Below the pieces are notes generated by a model that was not told the DNA's origin, ran no database searches, and was given only the letters and a program-made list of their open reading frames with translations. DNA of 64,000 bases from Pratylenchus scribneri. Taxonomy: Eukaryota > Nematoda > Chromadorea > Rhabditida > Pratylenchidae. Numbering within the stretch: the stretch's first letter is position 1; each line of letters begins with the position of its first letter. Shown piece by piece: positions 11,522 to 23,500 of this stretch. The stretch covers positions 124,001-188,000 of the forward strand of contig JAQSEB010000043.1 of the NCBI GenBank assembly GCA_030063045.1, given 5' to 3'. The position numbers and the translations under genes are program-made.

Positions 11522-14500
11522 GTGAGTAAACAGCTAAAATAATATTATTATTACAATAATAAAGGGGAAAAAGACCGTACATTATAATAGCAAAAAATAT
11601 AGTTAAATCAATCAAAAACCTTTATTTATTATAGGCGGATGAATTAGCCAAGAAGAAAGCTGAGGATGAAAAGAAGGCAGAAGAATTAGCTAAGAAGAAG
11701 GCTGATGATGATAAGAAGAAGGCCGAGGAATTGGCCAAAAAGAAACAAGCTGAACAACAGAAAGTGCCACCAGCCGAAGTTCAAGCAGTACTTCCGGATC
11801 AAAAAATAGCCGAACCAACTCAAATGAAACCAGAACCGGCTCCAAAGCCAGATGATGCTCAATTGGCGAAGAAGAAGAAACGAACTGTCTCAGAATTCAA
11901 AGAAGATAAAGCCAAGGCTGAAATTCAACCAACAGAAATACAAACCTTAATCACAGATCAGAAAATTCAGCAAGAACAAAATAAAACGACCGATTTAATT
12001 ACGGATGAAAAACAAAAGCCAATTTCATTACAAAAGAAAAAGATTGCCGAAGAACTAGAAAAAGCCAAAAAACTGGCTGATGAAAAGAAGCGAAAAGAAG
12101 AGGAAGAAATGAAGAAACGAGCCGACGAGTTAAAGAAAAAACGAGATGAATCATTGGCCAAAAAGAAAGCATTGGAAGATGAAAAGAAAAAAGCAACTGG
12201 AGACAAAGGAGAACCGGAGAAAAAATCTCTTCAAGAAAAGGACATTGAGGAGGAAGAGCGGAGAAGAAAAGAACGAGGTGATGTTTTGAAGAAGAGAAGA
12301 GAAACTGACGAGAAAGCCAAAGCAGAGGCAGATGAAGCCAAAAAGGTTAGTTTCCCTATTATGATATTTGTAAATTATTTATTTAGTCGAAAAATTTCAA
12401 AAAATTAATAATTTGAAAAGGTCAAATTTTAATGGAAAGAAATATTTAAACTTTATATATAATATACAGCACATAATAAAATTTCGAAAAAAAAGACATC
12501 GTATATTTTTTAATTAAATTTTTAAAAGTAATATATGTAAAAATATATATTATTTAGGTTAAGATAAGATACCTAGTACCTACCCTATTGTGTTTAAGAT
12601 TAATGTAATACATTTTATTTATTAAAAATTGCACATTATAATTATAACAATATTCATATTAGTTAATTAATAGATAGCGGATTTACATTTTTTTAAAATA
12701 TTTTTTCTAAGCATTTACTATTGAAAACAGATCAAAAATAAAATATTTTTGTGAAGAAATTTTTTGATTTGAAGCAATTTTTGTCAATTTTTAATATATT
12801 TCAATATTATGAAATATTTTATCACTTTGTCAACATTTTAAAGATTTTTCATAATTTTAAAAGGTTTTTTTGAGGAAGAAATTTTTGGGAAAATTTTTTG
12901 AGGCAAAAAATTTTTTAGAAAAATTAAAGGACTTTTAGAAAAAAGATAACCTCTATAAATAAGCCTTTTTGACGAAAAATTTTTTGGAAATTAAATTTCA
13001 TTTCTATTTTTTTTATCAATATTTCGACATTTTTGTCAATATTCTACACTTTTTTCCAATATTTTTTTAAATCTCGATTTTAAAAAAAAGTAAGTCCGCT
13101 CTCTATTAATTAGTAATAGTCCAATAACATCTTGAACTTACTCCGCAGTTTTTCATTCGAACATTAAAATTGAACACAATCAATCAATTCCCGTGATGTC
13201 AAATAAATAAATAAATTTCGACTTTTGACATTATATTTGGTCGTTAATGAAAAACAATAATAAGACATAATAATTAGGGAATATTTACTATTATTATTAC
13301 TGTGGTCGAAATTGGGAGAAAATCATTTTATTGGAATATATGTGGATATTGATTGGGAATATGAATGAAATTTATAAGGAAATTCGATTATAAAGAAATA
13401 GGATGCAATGTCAAATGTGAATAAAATAATTAATTTTAATATTTCAAATGATCCTCGATCACATTTGAGAATTTTTTCAATCAACATATAAAAGAAAAAA
13501 ATCTTCATAGTAAAATTTCTTATTTTAGACAATGGATGAAATGGCAAGGCGACGTGAGGAAGCCAAAAAGAAAAAGGAAGAGGATGAAAAACGATTTAAG
13601 GAAGAAGCACTTTTGAAAGCAAAAGAATCAGATGAAGAAAAAGCTCGAAAAGCATTGGAAGCAAAGAAAGATGCTGATGAGGCATTGAAGAAAGCAATGG
13701 ATGAACAAGAAAAGGTGGACACAACAGTGAAAAAATTCAAATTGGATGAAGAGAAACCACCTCAAGCCAAGAAGGAATCAGTTGATAAAAGCAAAGAAAA
13801 AATTGCCGAAGAACCGAACTCAAAATTAAAAGTGAAAAAACCAGACGATAAGAAAGTCGAGGAAACAGCCACGAAATCGCCAGTTGAAGAAAAACAAATA
13901 AAATTGGAATTACCAAAAACCAAAAAAGCTGGCGAAAAACCATCTTTTGAAGAAGAAAAAACAGAAAAATTAAAACAAGGAAAGAAAGGCATCCGACCAG
14001 AAGATGAAAAGAAAGCTGAAGAGGATGAAGCCAAGGCCAAAATGGATGAATTGGCCCGAAAACGCAAAGAGAAGGCTTTAGCCAAAGAAGAAGAGGAGCG
14101 AAAACGAAAGGAGGATGAAGCCGCGCAACGGCGAAAATTGATTGAAGATAAGCGATTAGCTGAACAAAAAGCCAAAGAAGAAGCCGATGCGGTTATGAAG
14201 AAGGCCAAGGATGGACAAGAGAAAGTGGATACCACAGTGCAGAAATTCCAATTAGATGAAGAGAAACCGCCAACCACAAAGAAACCATCAATCGATAAAA
14301 GCAAAGGAGACGAACCAGGTAAGAAAATTCATTAAATTTCAATATCTTTTGCATAATTTGCTTAATAAAATTATTTGTAAAAATAATTAAAAATATATAT
14401 AATTTTAGAAGTAGTCGTTGATGATGGCAAGAAGAAAAAGAAAAGAACGGTTTCGGATATTAAAGAAAATAAAGAAAAGGCTGGAAAGCTGCCAACCGAA

Positions 14501-17500
14501 GTCCAAATTCCCGACCAGAAAATTGAAGAAACTGCTCAGATGAAACCAGAACCTGCACCAAAACCATTCGATGTTGAAATGGCAAAGAGGAAAGCTGAAG
14601 ATGAGAAGAAGAAGGCTGACGAATTAGCAGCAAAGAAGAAGATGGATGATGAGAAGAAGAAGGCTGACGAGTTGGCAGCAAAGAAGAAGATGGAAGATGA
14701 GAAGAAGAAGGCGGATGAATTAGCAGCAAAGAAGAAAATGGAAAATGAGAAGAAGAAGGCGGATGAATTAGCAGCAAAGAAGAAAATGGAAGATGAGAAG
14801 AAGAAGGCGGATGATGATAAGAAAAAGACGGATGAATTAGCAGCAAAGAAGAAAATTGAAGATGAGAAGAAGAAGGCTGATGAATTAGCAGCAAAAAAGA
14901 AAATGGAAGATGAGAAGAAGAAGGCGGATGATGATAAGAAAAAGACGGATGAATTAGCAGCAAAGAAGAAAATTGAAGATGAGAAGAAGAAGGCGGATGA
15001 TGATAAGAAAAAGACGGATGAATTAGCAGCAAAGAAGAAAATTGAAGATGAGAAGAAGAAGGCTGATGATGATAAGAAAAAGACGGATGAATTAGCAGCA
15101 AAGAAGAAAATTGAAGATGAGAAGAAGAAGGCGGATGATGATAAGAAAAAGACGGATGAATTAGCAGCAAAGAAGAAAATGGAAGATGAGAAGAAGAAGA
15201 CTGATGAATTAGCAGCAAAGAAGAAAATGGAAGATGAGAAGAAGAAGGCTGATGAATTAGCAGCAAAGAAGAAAATGGAAGATGAGAAGAAGAAGGCGGA
15301 TGATGATAAGAAAAAGGCGGATGAATTAGCAGCAAAGAAGAAAATTGAAGATGAGAAGAAGAAGGCGGATGATGATAAGAAAAAGGCTGATGAATTAGCA
15401 AAGAAGGAAGCTGAAGACGATAAAAAACTTGGAAAAGACAAATTATCCATGAAAGACGGCAAAACCAAAGAAGTATCCCTCGATTTTGATATGAACCCTG
15501 CAACAAAATTGACGAATATTCCATTTAATTTGACATTGTTTGAAGGAGCATTTGACCGCGATGCCTTCTGCGAAATCAACTCAAATATTCGTGAGAAGAA
15601 AATGAAAACTGACAAAATTGGAATTGGCGTCTCATTCAACAAGGATATGAAAATAAACGAAGTGGATTTGGAAGAGGAATTTGTGCATTTTAATGAGGAA
15701 GAATTCTCTGAAGCGAGAATAATTGAGCCAGATTTGGATGCAACCAAAGCTGATGTTGGAATATTACCTCCTATGGGAGAGGAAGGAGTGGAAACAAGAA
15801 GGTCGAAGAAGAAAACCGTGCGAAGACGAAAACACGATTCATTGGATGTGATGAGACCCGAAGGCGGACAACAATTGGATATGGATGTTCAACGAGACAA
15901 GAGTCCAATGGGTGAGTTTAATTGATAAATTTATTAAAATAATATTAATATATTTGGAAATATTTAAAATAGTGGGAGAATTTATATTTTAATTCTATCT
16001 AAATTCTTTCTCATTTAAATCTCCCTTCTGCTTCTATCCAATAGCCAAATATCCAAATAAATTATTTCCGGAAATTTTTTATTATTTATACAAATATTTA
16101 TGAAAAAAAAATTAAATTTAACGAAAAATTCAAAAATTTTTTTATTAATAAGCATGCCAAAGAATAATTTGCTAAAGAAATATTTGTGTCAATAAGTGCA
16201 AAAATACATTTAAAAATATTTTCAATTAAACTATACAAAATTTTTAAAAATTTTTCGGAAATTTTCCAAAATTAATTTTTCGAAATTTATCAAATTTTTT
16301 GAAAATATTTTCACAATTCCAGGCACCCAATATTTGAACGTGTTCATTGATATTGAGGCTGGCGAGGAATCTTCAAGCACGGAGGGAATCATTAAAATGG
16401 AAGAGATTGAATATGCCGAAAGTGAATCATCAGTTTTGTTACCCGAAAATGAAGATGGCGAACGAATGGACTTGGATGTTCGATTTGAAGAGATGAAACA
16501 AGACGAAGGAGTGGAAGCCAAGTTCCCATTGTCACCAACTATTCAGGTTGGTTTTTATGAGAAAAAATTAATGAAATTTTAAAATATTTTTTTTCCATAA
16601 AAAAGTAGATAATCATTTCCATAAGATTCAATTAATTTAACAGAAATAAAAAAATTAATTAATTTAAAAATTCTAGAATATCGAGGAAATGGTTCGACTA
16701 GAAAAATTGAAGAAGCAAAAGGATAAAGAAGAACCGAAAAAAGATGAAATGCCACCTCCACCATCTCCTCCTATTGAGACAACCGAAACTATGGTGCCAG
16801 TGCCAGATGAGGGTAAGAGAAATTTAAAAATAATTAAATTTTATTTTATTCCGAGTCAATATTATTTTTATTTTTTTTTAATGAACATTTAATTCCTCTC
16901 ATTATGTAGCTGCTGGCGCAAAATAAGGATGGATCCCTTTTTTCATAAATTACCATAGAGCCTCTGGAAATTAGAATTTTTGATCATTTTTGGCAAATCA
17001 AATAATCATTGAATCTTTTTGGCTTAAATTTTTGATTAAATTTCATTGAAAAAAAGTTAAAAAATCACTTCTAATTACTCTCTCTTTAAAATCATTGGCA
17101 AATCCTAAAAATTTTGTATCAGAAAATCAATATGTTTTTCGCGAATTTTTGCCTCATCAACATTTCCTCCTCTATTCACTTTTTTCGTATGTGCAAACAA
17201 ACAGAAACTCGGGGAACGAAAGAAAAGACATAGGAATAGGAGGATGTGGGGAAGAGGAAGGGGATATGTGATTTAAAGAATCAAGAAGCCGATGGATAAA
17301 GCGCGACTTGGGCCCCAATCCCAATATCCTCATTCTCTTCTTTCCTTTCCTTTTTTTTGGTGCGCGATACCGCCAACTTTTTTCTCCTTGCCACTTTTGC
17401 GCTTGTCTTTCAATTCGAACTTGAATGAATGAAAGCCTTGTTTTTTTGTCACATTCTATAATCAGTTTGAAGACGAAAAGCAAGAAAAATGGCAGCAGCA

Positions 17501-20500
17501 GCTGATTATGAAATTAGAGGAGAGGATGAAAATGCTCGAGATAAGGAACCATTTTTTTCAACTTTCGTAAAAAACAATCCCACAAATTCTTAGCAAATCT
17601 ATTCGATTTAAATTTTATATTTATTCCCCCATTTAACCATTTCAGAAACGTTGATTGCCGAGGAGGCAGCCGGTTTGTTAAAATTTCATAAAAAATTAAT
17701 ATTAAATATTTTTGACCAATTTTCGGAACAATTTTTTATAACAGTTTTAAAAGAGAAAATTATCAAAAAATTTCACCAAAAATTTATAAAAATCTTCCGA
17801 TTTTCCAGTTCAAAACAAAAAGCATTTTTATTTTTAATTTTTTAAAATAAACGAAAAAATACTGAACTTAATAAATTTAAAAAATCCGCAAAATTGGTTG
17901 GCAAATCGGAATTAATAAATTTAATTAAAATTTTTCAGGCCAATAAAAATTATAAATATTTAAATAATTTATTAATTTATTAAATTAATTAATTAAATTA
18001 TTAAAATTAATTTTTCTCATCGTCTTCTACACGTTTAACTGCCTTTAACTATTAACATTTGAATGCTGTGATCACATTTTATTAACATTAATCCCAGAAA
18101 TGGCGGTTCTTCTCAATTTAATTGTAAAATTTTTCAGGAATAAATCAGGGAATTTTTCGTAGGAAATAAAATAAAATGAAAAAAAAAAAATAATTTTTTT
18201 TATTTTTAGAAACATCGACGCCAAAAAAGGATGAAAAGCCTACCGAGGCGGAGAAGAAGCCGACAAAGAATGAGACATCAATAAATGTTCAATTGGAAAA
18301 GGCAATGGAACGCAATGGAGCACAAATTGTGGTAGAGTTTCGTCCAAATAAAGAGGAATTAAATTTGAATCGGGGGAATTTAATCAAAAAATATTTGGAA
18401 CAGGCAAATGTAGGAAATTATGCATATGAAAGTGTTTATAAAACATGCAAAGAGACGGAAATGAGAAGAAAAGGAAGCAAAAAATTGAAGAAAGAAATGT
18501 CGCGAGAATTTGATGAAAGTGATGACGAAGAAAATGAAGAATGGAGGAAGCAAATGGAGAGAATTGAAGTTTTAAGGAAGAGAGATGAAATAGAAGAAAA
18601 GGGGAAAATGGAAGAATCGAAGAAATTTGGATTGGGAAAGAAGAGCAAAAAGAAGAATGAAGGAGGTTTAGGAAAGGATGAAGATGGAATAATTAGAGGT
18701 AAAGAAGAAGGAAAGGCAGAGAAGACATTTGAAGAAGAAAGCAAATCCGGATACAAGGCCAAAATAACGAAGAAAGCAGACAAGAAAGATGAGGATGAAA
18801 CTCAAATTCAAATGCCAGAAATAAAAGAGAGTGTTCATGATGGAGAAGGAATATCTGAATCGAAAGCCAAAATTCCAAAGAAATCGGGAAAAGAAAATCA
18901 AGATAAAATGCCAAGGAAGAAAGAGATTCCATTTGATGAAAAATCCAAGGTACCGAAGAAATCAGGAAAAGAAGATGAAGAGAAGATGCCTGGAGGGGAA
19001 GAGAAGACTTTTGATGAAGAAGGCAAATCAGGATTCAAAGCAAAAATAACAAGGAAGACTGGCAAGGAAGAAGAAAATGAAATTCAATTGCCAGGAATGG
19101 AAGAAAAGAAATTCGATGAAGAGGGCAAATCCGAATTCAAGGTTAAAATAATGAATAAATCAGTCAAAGAAGATGAAAGTCAAATGTCAGGGAAAGAAGA
19201 GATGGCATTTGATGAAAAAGGCAAATCGGGATTCAAAGCAAAAATAACAAAGAAATCAGTCAAAGAATATGAGGAACAGATGCCTGGAAGGGAAGAGAAG
19301 ATTTTTGATAAAGAAGACAAATCTGGATTCAAGGCCAAAATAACGAAGAAATCAAGCAAAGAATATGAATGCCAAATGCCTGGGAAAGAAGCGAAGACCT
19401 TTGATGAGGAAAACAAAGAGGAAAACAAATCCGGATACAAGGCCAAAATCCCAAAGAAATCAGCCAAAGATGATGATGAACAGATTCCTGGTAAAGAAGA
19501 AATGAAATTTAATGAAGAAAGCAATTCAGGATTTAAAGCCAAAATATCCAAGAAATCAGAGAAGAAAGAAGAAGATGAAAGCCAAATGACAATGCCTGGA
19601 AAGGAAGAGAAGATATTTGATGAGGAGAGCAAAGCTGGATACAACGCCAAAATGATAAAGAAATCAAATAAAGAAGATGAAATCCGAATGCCTGAGAAGG
19701 AAGAGAAAGTTTTTGATGAAGAAAGCAAATCAGGATTTAAAGCCAAAATTCCAAAGAAAGCAGACAAGAAAGATGAGCAGATTCCTGGGAAGGATGAAAA
19801 GACATTTAACGAAGAAGGCAAATCAGAATTTAAGGCTAAAATTCCAAAGAAATTAACCAAAGAAAATGATGAACTGATTCAAGGGAAGGAAGATAAGACA
19901 TTTGATGAAGAATGCAAATCAGGATTCAAATCTAAAATAATGAAGAAACCGAGTAAAGAAGACGAAAGCCTAATTCCTGGGAAAGAAGAGAAGACCTTTG
20001 ATGTGGAAGATAAATCTGGAGTCAAGGCCAAAATTCTAAAGAAATCAAGCAAAGAAAATGAAGCAAAGATGCCCGAGAAAGCTGGGAAGGAAGAGGAGGC
20101 ATTTGATGAGGAGGTAAAATCAGGATTCAAAGCAAAAATTTCAAAGAAATCTGGCAAGGAAGAAGAAGATGAAACTCAAATGCCAAGGAAGGAAGAGATA
20201 ACATTTAATGAAAAAGGCAAATTCGGATTAAAGGCCAAAATTCCAAATAGATCAACCAAAGAAGATGAAAGCCAAATGCCTAAGAAGGAAGAGAAAACTT
20301 TTGATGAAGAGTACAAATCAGGATACAAAGCCAAAATTCCAAAGAAAACTGACAAGGATGAAAAAGATGAAAGCCAATTGCCGGGAAAGGAAGAGAAGAC
20401 ATTTGACGAAGAAGTCAAATCCGGATTCAAGGCTAAAATTCCGAAGAAATCAGGCAAAGAAAATGAGAGCGAAAACTCAGGAAGAGATGAAGAAATTTTT

Positions 20501-23500
20501 GACGAAGAGTGCAAATCGGGATTCAAGGTCAAAATTCCAAAGAAAACTGGTAAAGAAGAAGAAGATGAAACACAACTGCCAGGAAAGAAAGAGAAGACAT
20601 TCGATGAAGAGGGAAAAACTGGATTCAAGGCCAAAATTCCAAATAAATATGGCAAGAAAGAAAAAGATGAAAGTCAAATGCCAGAGAAGGAAGAAAAGAC
20701 ATTTGATGATATTCAATCTGGTTTCAAAGTCAAAATTTTAAATAAAACTAGCAAAGAAGATGAAGACGAAACGCCTATATCTGGGAAGGAAGAGATGACA
20801 TTTGAGGAAGAAGGGAAATCTGGATTCAAAGCCAAAATTCCAAAGAAATCAAGCAAAGAAGATGAAAGCAAATTGCCTGCGATGGAAATGAAAACATTTG
20901 CTGAAGAAGGAAAAGCTGGATTTAAAGCCAAAGTTCCAATAAAATCACCCAAAAAAGATGAAGAAAAAATGCCATTGCCAGGAAAGGAAGAGATGAAATT
21001 TGATGAAGAGGGAAAATCGGGATTCAATGTAAAAATAGTGAAAAAATCAGGGAAGAACGAAGAAGATGAGGATGAAATTCCAAGACCAGGAAATGGAAGG
21101 AAGACATTTGATCAAGATGGAAAATCAGGATTCAAAGCCAAAATAATGGATAAAACTGGCAAAGAAAATGATGAAAAGATTCATGGGAAGGAAGAGAAAG
21201 CAGATGAAGATATTCAATCAAAATTTAAGGCCAAAATTCCCAAGAAATCAGTAAAAGAAGATGAAACTCAATTTCCAGGAAAGGAAGAGAAGACATTTGA
21301 TGAAGAAGTCAAATCTGGATTTAAAGCAAAAATAATGAAGAAATCAGTCATGGAAGAAGAAGAAGATGAAACGCAAATGCCAATGCCATTAAAGGAAGAA
21401 ATGATATTTAATGAAGAAGGCAAATCAGGATTCAAGGCCAAAATTCCAGAGAAATCAGTCAAAGAAGATGAAGAGATGACATTTGATAAGGAAGTCAAAT
21501 CTGGATACAAAGCCAAAATGCCAATGCCAGGAAAGGAAGAAAATAAAAAGGAGGAATTTCATAATAAAGAAAAATCAATCACCGAAAAGGAAAAATATGA
21601 ATTGGAATCACAGAGGAAATCTGATGATAATGTCAAATATGAAAAATTGGTGAGGGATCAGTCAATGGATGAGAAGAAGAAAGATGAAATGGAATTGAAG
21701 AAAAAATCTGACGAAAGCGGCAAATCTGATAAATTGGCCAAAGATAAATCGAAGGATGAGAAGCAAAAGGATGAATTGAAATCAGAGACAAAAATAGATG
21801 AAAGTTCCAATTCTGCTAAGAAGGATAAATTGGCCAAGAATCTATCAATTGATGAGAAGCAAATTGATGAAATGGATACAATGATCAAATCTCACGAAGG
21901 TGTTAAATCTGACAAAAAGAAAAAATTGGATAAGGATCAATCAATGAAAGCGAAACAGAAAGATGACATGGAATCGAAGATTATATCAGATGAAAGTTTC
22001 AAATCTGGCAAATTAGCAAAAGGTAAATCAATAGAAGAGAAGGAGAAGATTGAAATGGAATCGAAGATTAATGAAAACTCAATCGAAGAGAAGATGAAAG
22101 ATGAAATAGAATCGAATAAAAAATCTTACGAAATTAGCAAATCTGAAAAATTGGCCAAAGATACATTATCGGAAATGAAGAAGAAAGATGAATTGAAATC
22201 AAAAACAAAATCTGAAGAAAGTGTCAAATTTGCTAAATTGGTAAAAGATAAATCAATGGAAGAGAAAGGGAAGGATGAAATGGAATCAATGATAAAATCA
22301 AATGATCGCTCCAAATCTGGCAAATTGGCTATAGATCAATCAATGGATGAAAAGAAGAAGGATGAAATGAAATCTGGCAAATCTGATAAATTTACCAAAG
22401 ATAAATCGATTGATGAGAAGAAAAAAGATGAAATGGAATTGAAGACAAAATCAGAAGTTAGTTCCAAATCTTCCAAATTGGGCAAGGATAATTCGATAGA
22501 TGAGAAGCAAAATGTTGAATTGGAGTCAATTACAAAATCAAAGGAAAATGTCAAATCGGGCAAATTTGCCGTAGATCAATCAATGGATGGGAAGAAGAAG
22601 GATGAATTGGAATCAGATAAAAAATCTGAAGAAAGTGGCAAATCTGAAAAATTTACCGAGGTTTATTCAATGGATGAGAAGCAAAAGGATGAAATGGAAT
22701 CAAAGGCAGAGTCAAATGAAAGTGTCAAATTCGATAAATTAACAAAGGTTAAATCAGTCGAAGAGAAGAAGAAGAATGAATCCGAAACAATTACAAAATC
22801 TGATGAAAGTTCCAAATCTGGTAAAATGAAGAAATTAGACAAGAATCAATCAATCGAGAAAAAGCAGCAAGATGAAATGAAGTCGGCGGACAAATCAATC
22901 GATAATAAACAGAAAGATGAAATAGAAACACTGGCAAAATCTGATGAAAGTGCCTTATCCGATAAATTGACCAAGGATACATCGATAGAAGAGAAAAAGA
23001 AGGATGGATTTTTATCAAAGGCAAATGTTGAAGAAAATGTTAAATCTACAAAATCCGATGATAATGCCAAATCAATCAAAAAGAAGAAATTGGCTAATGA
23101 TAGATCAATGACAGAGAAGCAGAAGAATGAAAAGGATTCCCAAGGAATTCAAACGGAAATGTCAGAAATTGATCAAAAATCAAAGCCAGAAATATCGGAA
23201 GGAATTCAAACAGAAATGTCAGAAATTGATCAAAAATCAAAACCAGAAATATCGGAAGGAATTCAAACAGAAATGTCAGAAATTGATCAAAGACCAAAGC
23301 CAGAAATATCGGAAGGAATTCAAATGGAAATGCCAGAAATTGATCAAAGACCAAAGCCAGAAATATCGGAAGGAATTCAAACAGAAATGTCAGAAATTGA
23401 TCAAAGACCAAAGCCAGAAATATCGGAAGGAATTCAAATGGAAATGCCAGAAATTGATCAAAGACCAAAGCCAGAAATATCGGAAGGAATTCAAACGGAA

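Larger units (their letters stand above)
1..11634 (+). repeat. Tandem exon-intron array 1 (19 exons, units of 619, 637 or 706 bp)
   Basis: Each unit is one exon plus one 112-bp intron that starts GTGAGTAAACAG and ends TTTATTTATTATAG; the last intron is 113 bp. Units fall into types: A (AQIIPE, KKKADDL), B (AEKKQ, RTVSVIKED, KEEDD) and C (18 bp longer, KKKMDDE). Types D, A' and C'' occur at the right end. Order from the left edge: C(partial) A B A B C A B C A B C A B C' D A' C'' D, then the terminal exon. A and B units are followed by an intron reading ATATTGTTA; C and D units by ATATAGTTA. The array continues beyond position 1, so total copy number is unknown. Confidence 0.95.
16813..17645 (+). 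other. Intron 23, 833 bp, with a GC-richer insert
   Basis: The flanks are ordinary AT-rich intron. The centre (17190-17520) is GC- and CpG-richer than any other intron here and is described separately as a candidate internal start region. Confidence 0.7.

Noticed and set aside
396..11542. Each array-1 unit as a separate 142-148-codon gene
   Set aside because: The apparent start is an internal TTG, the apparent stop lies in the intron, and GT-AG borders with matched phase join all units.
595..11615. Minus-strand ORFs of 89-129 codons repeated through array 1 (Leu/Ser/His-rich)
   Set aside because: They are the antisense of Lys/Glu/Asp-rich exons plus the intron, recur only because the unit recurs, and have low-complexity products with no domain.
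1..11634. CRISPR or satellite array
   Set aside because: Units are over 600 bp, coding, interrupted by introns and part of a gene, with no short direct repeats and unique spacers.
14460..15747. Long minus-strand ORFs of 354 and 403 codons
   Set aside because: Antisense of the KKKADELAAKKK minisatellite, where stop codons cannot arise easily on the other strand; the products are Ser/Phe/Leu repeats.
16910..16926. Short terminal exon after exon 23 (AAGAK and stop)
   Set aside because: Only five codons with a poor acceptor; no poly(A) signal seen close by.
17172..17483. Minus-strand 103-codon ORF across the GC-richer block
   Set aside because: It has no domain, no matching splice signals, and is better explained by the base composition of the island.
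17466..17566. Internal exon reading FEDEKQEKWQQQLIMKLEER
   Set aside because: It looks coding, but its phase 0 in and phase 2 out fit none of the neighbouring exons, and it is followed by a stop in that frame.
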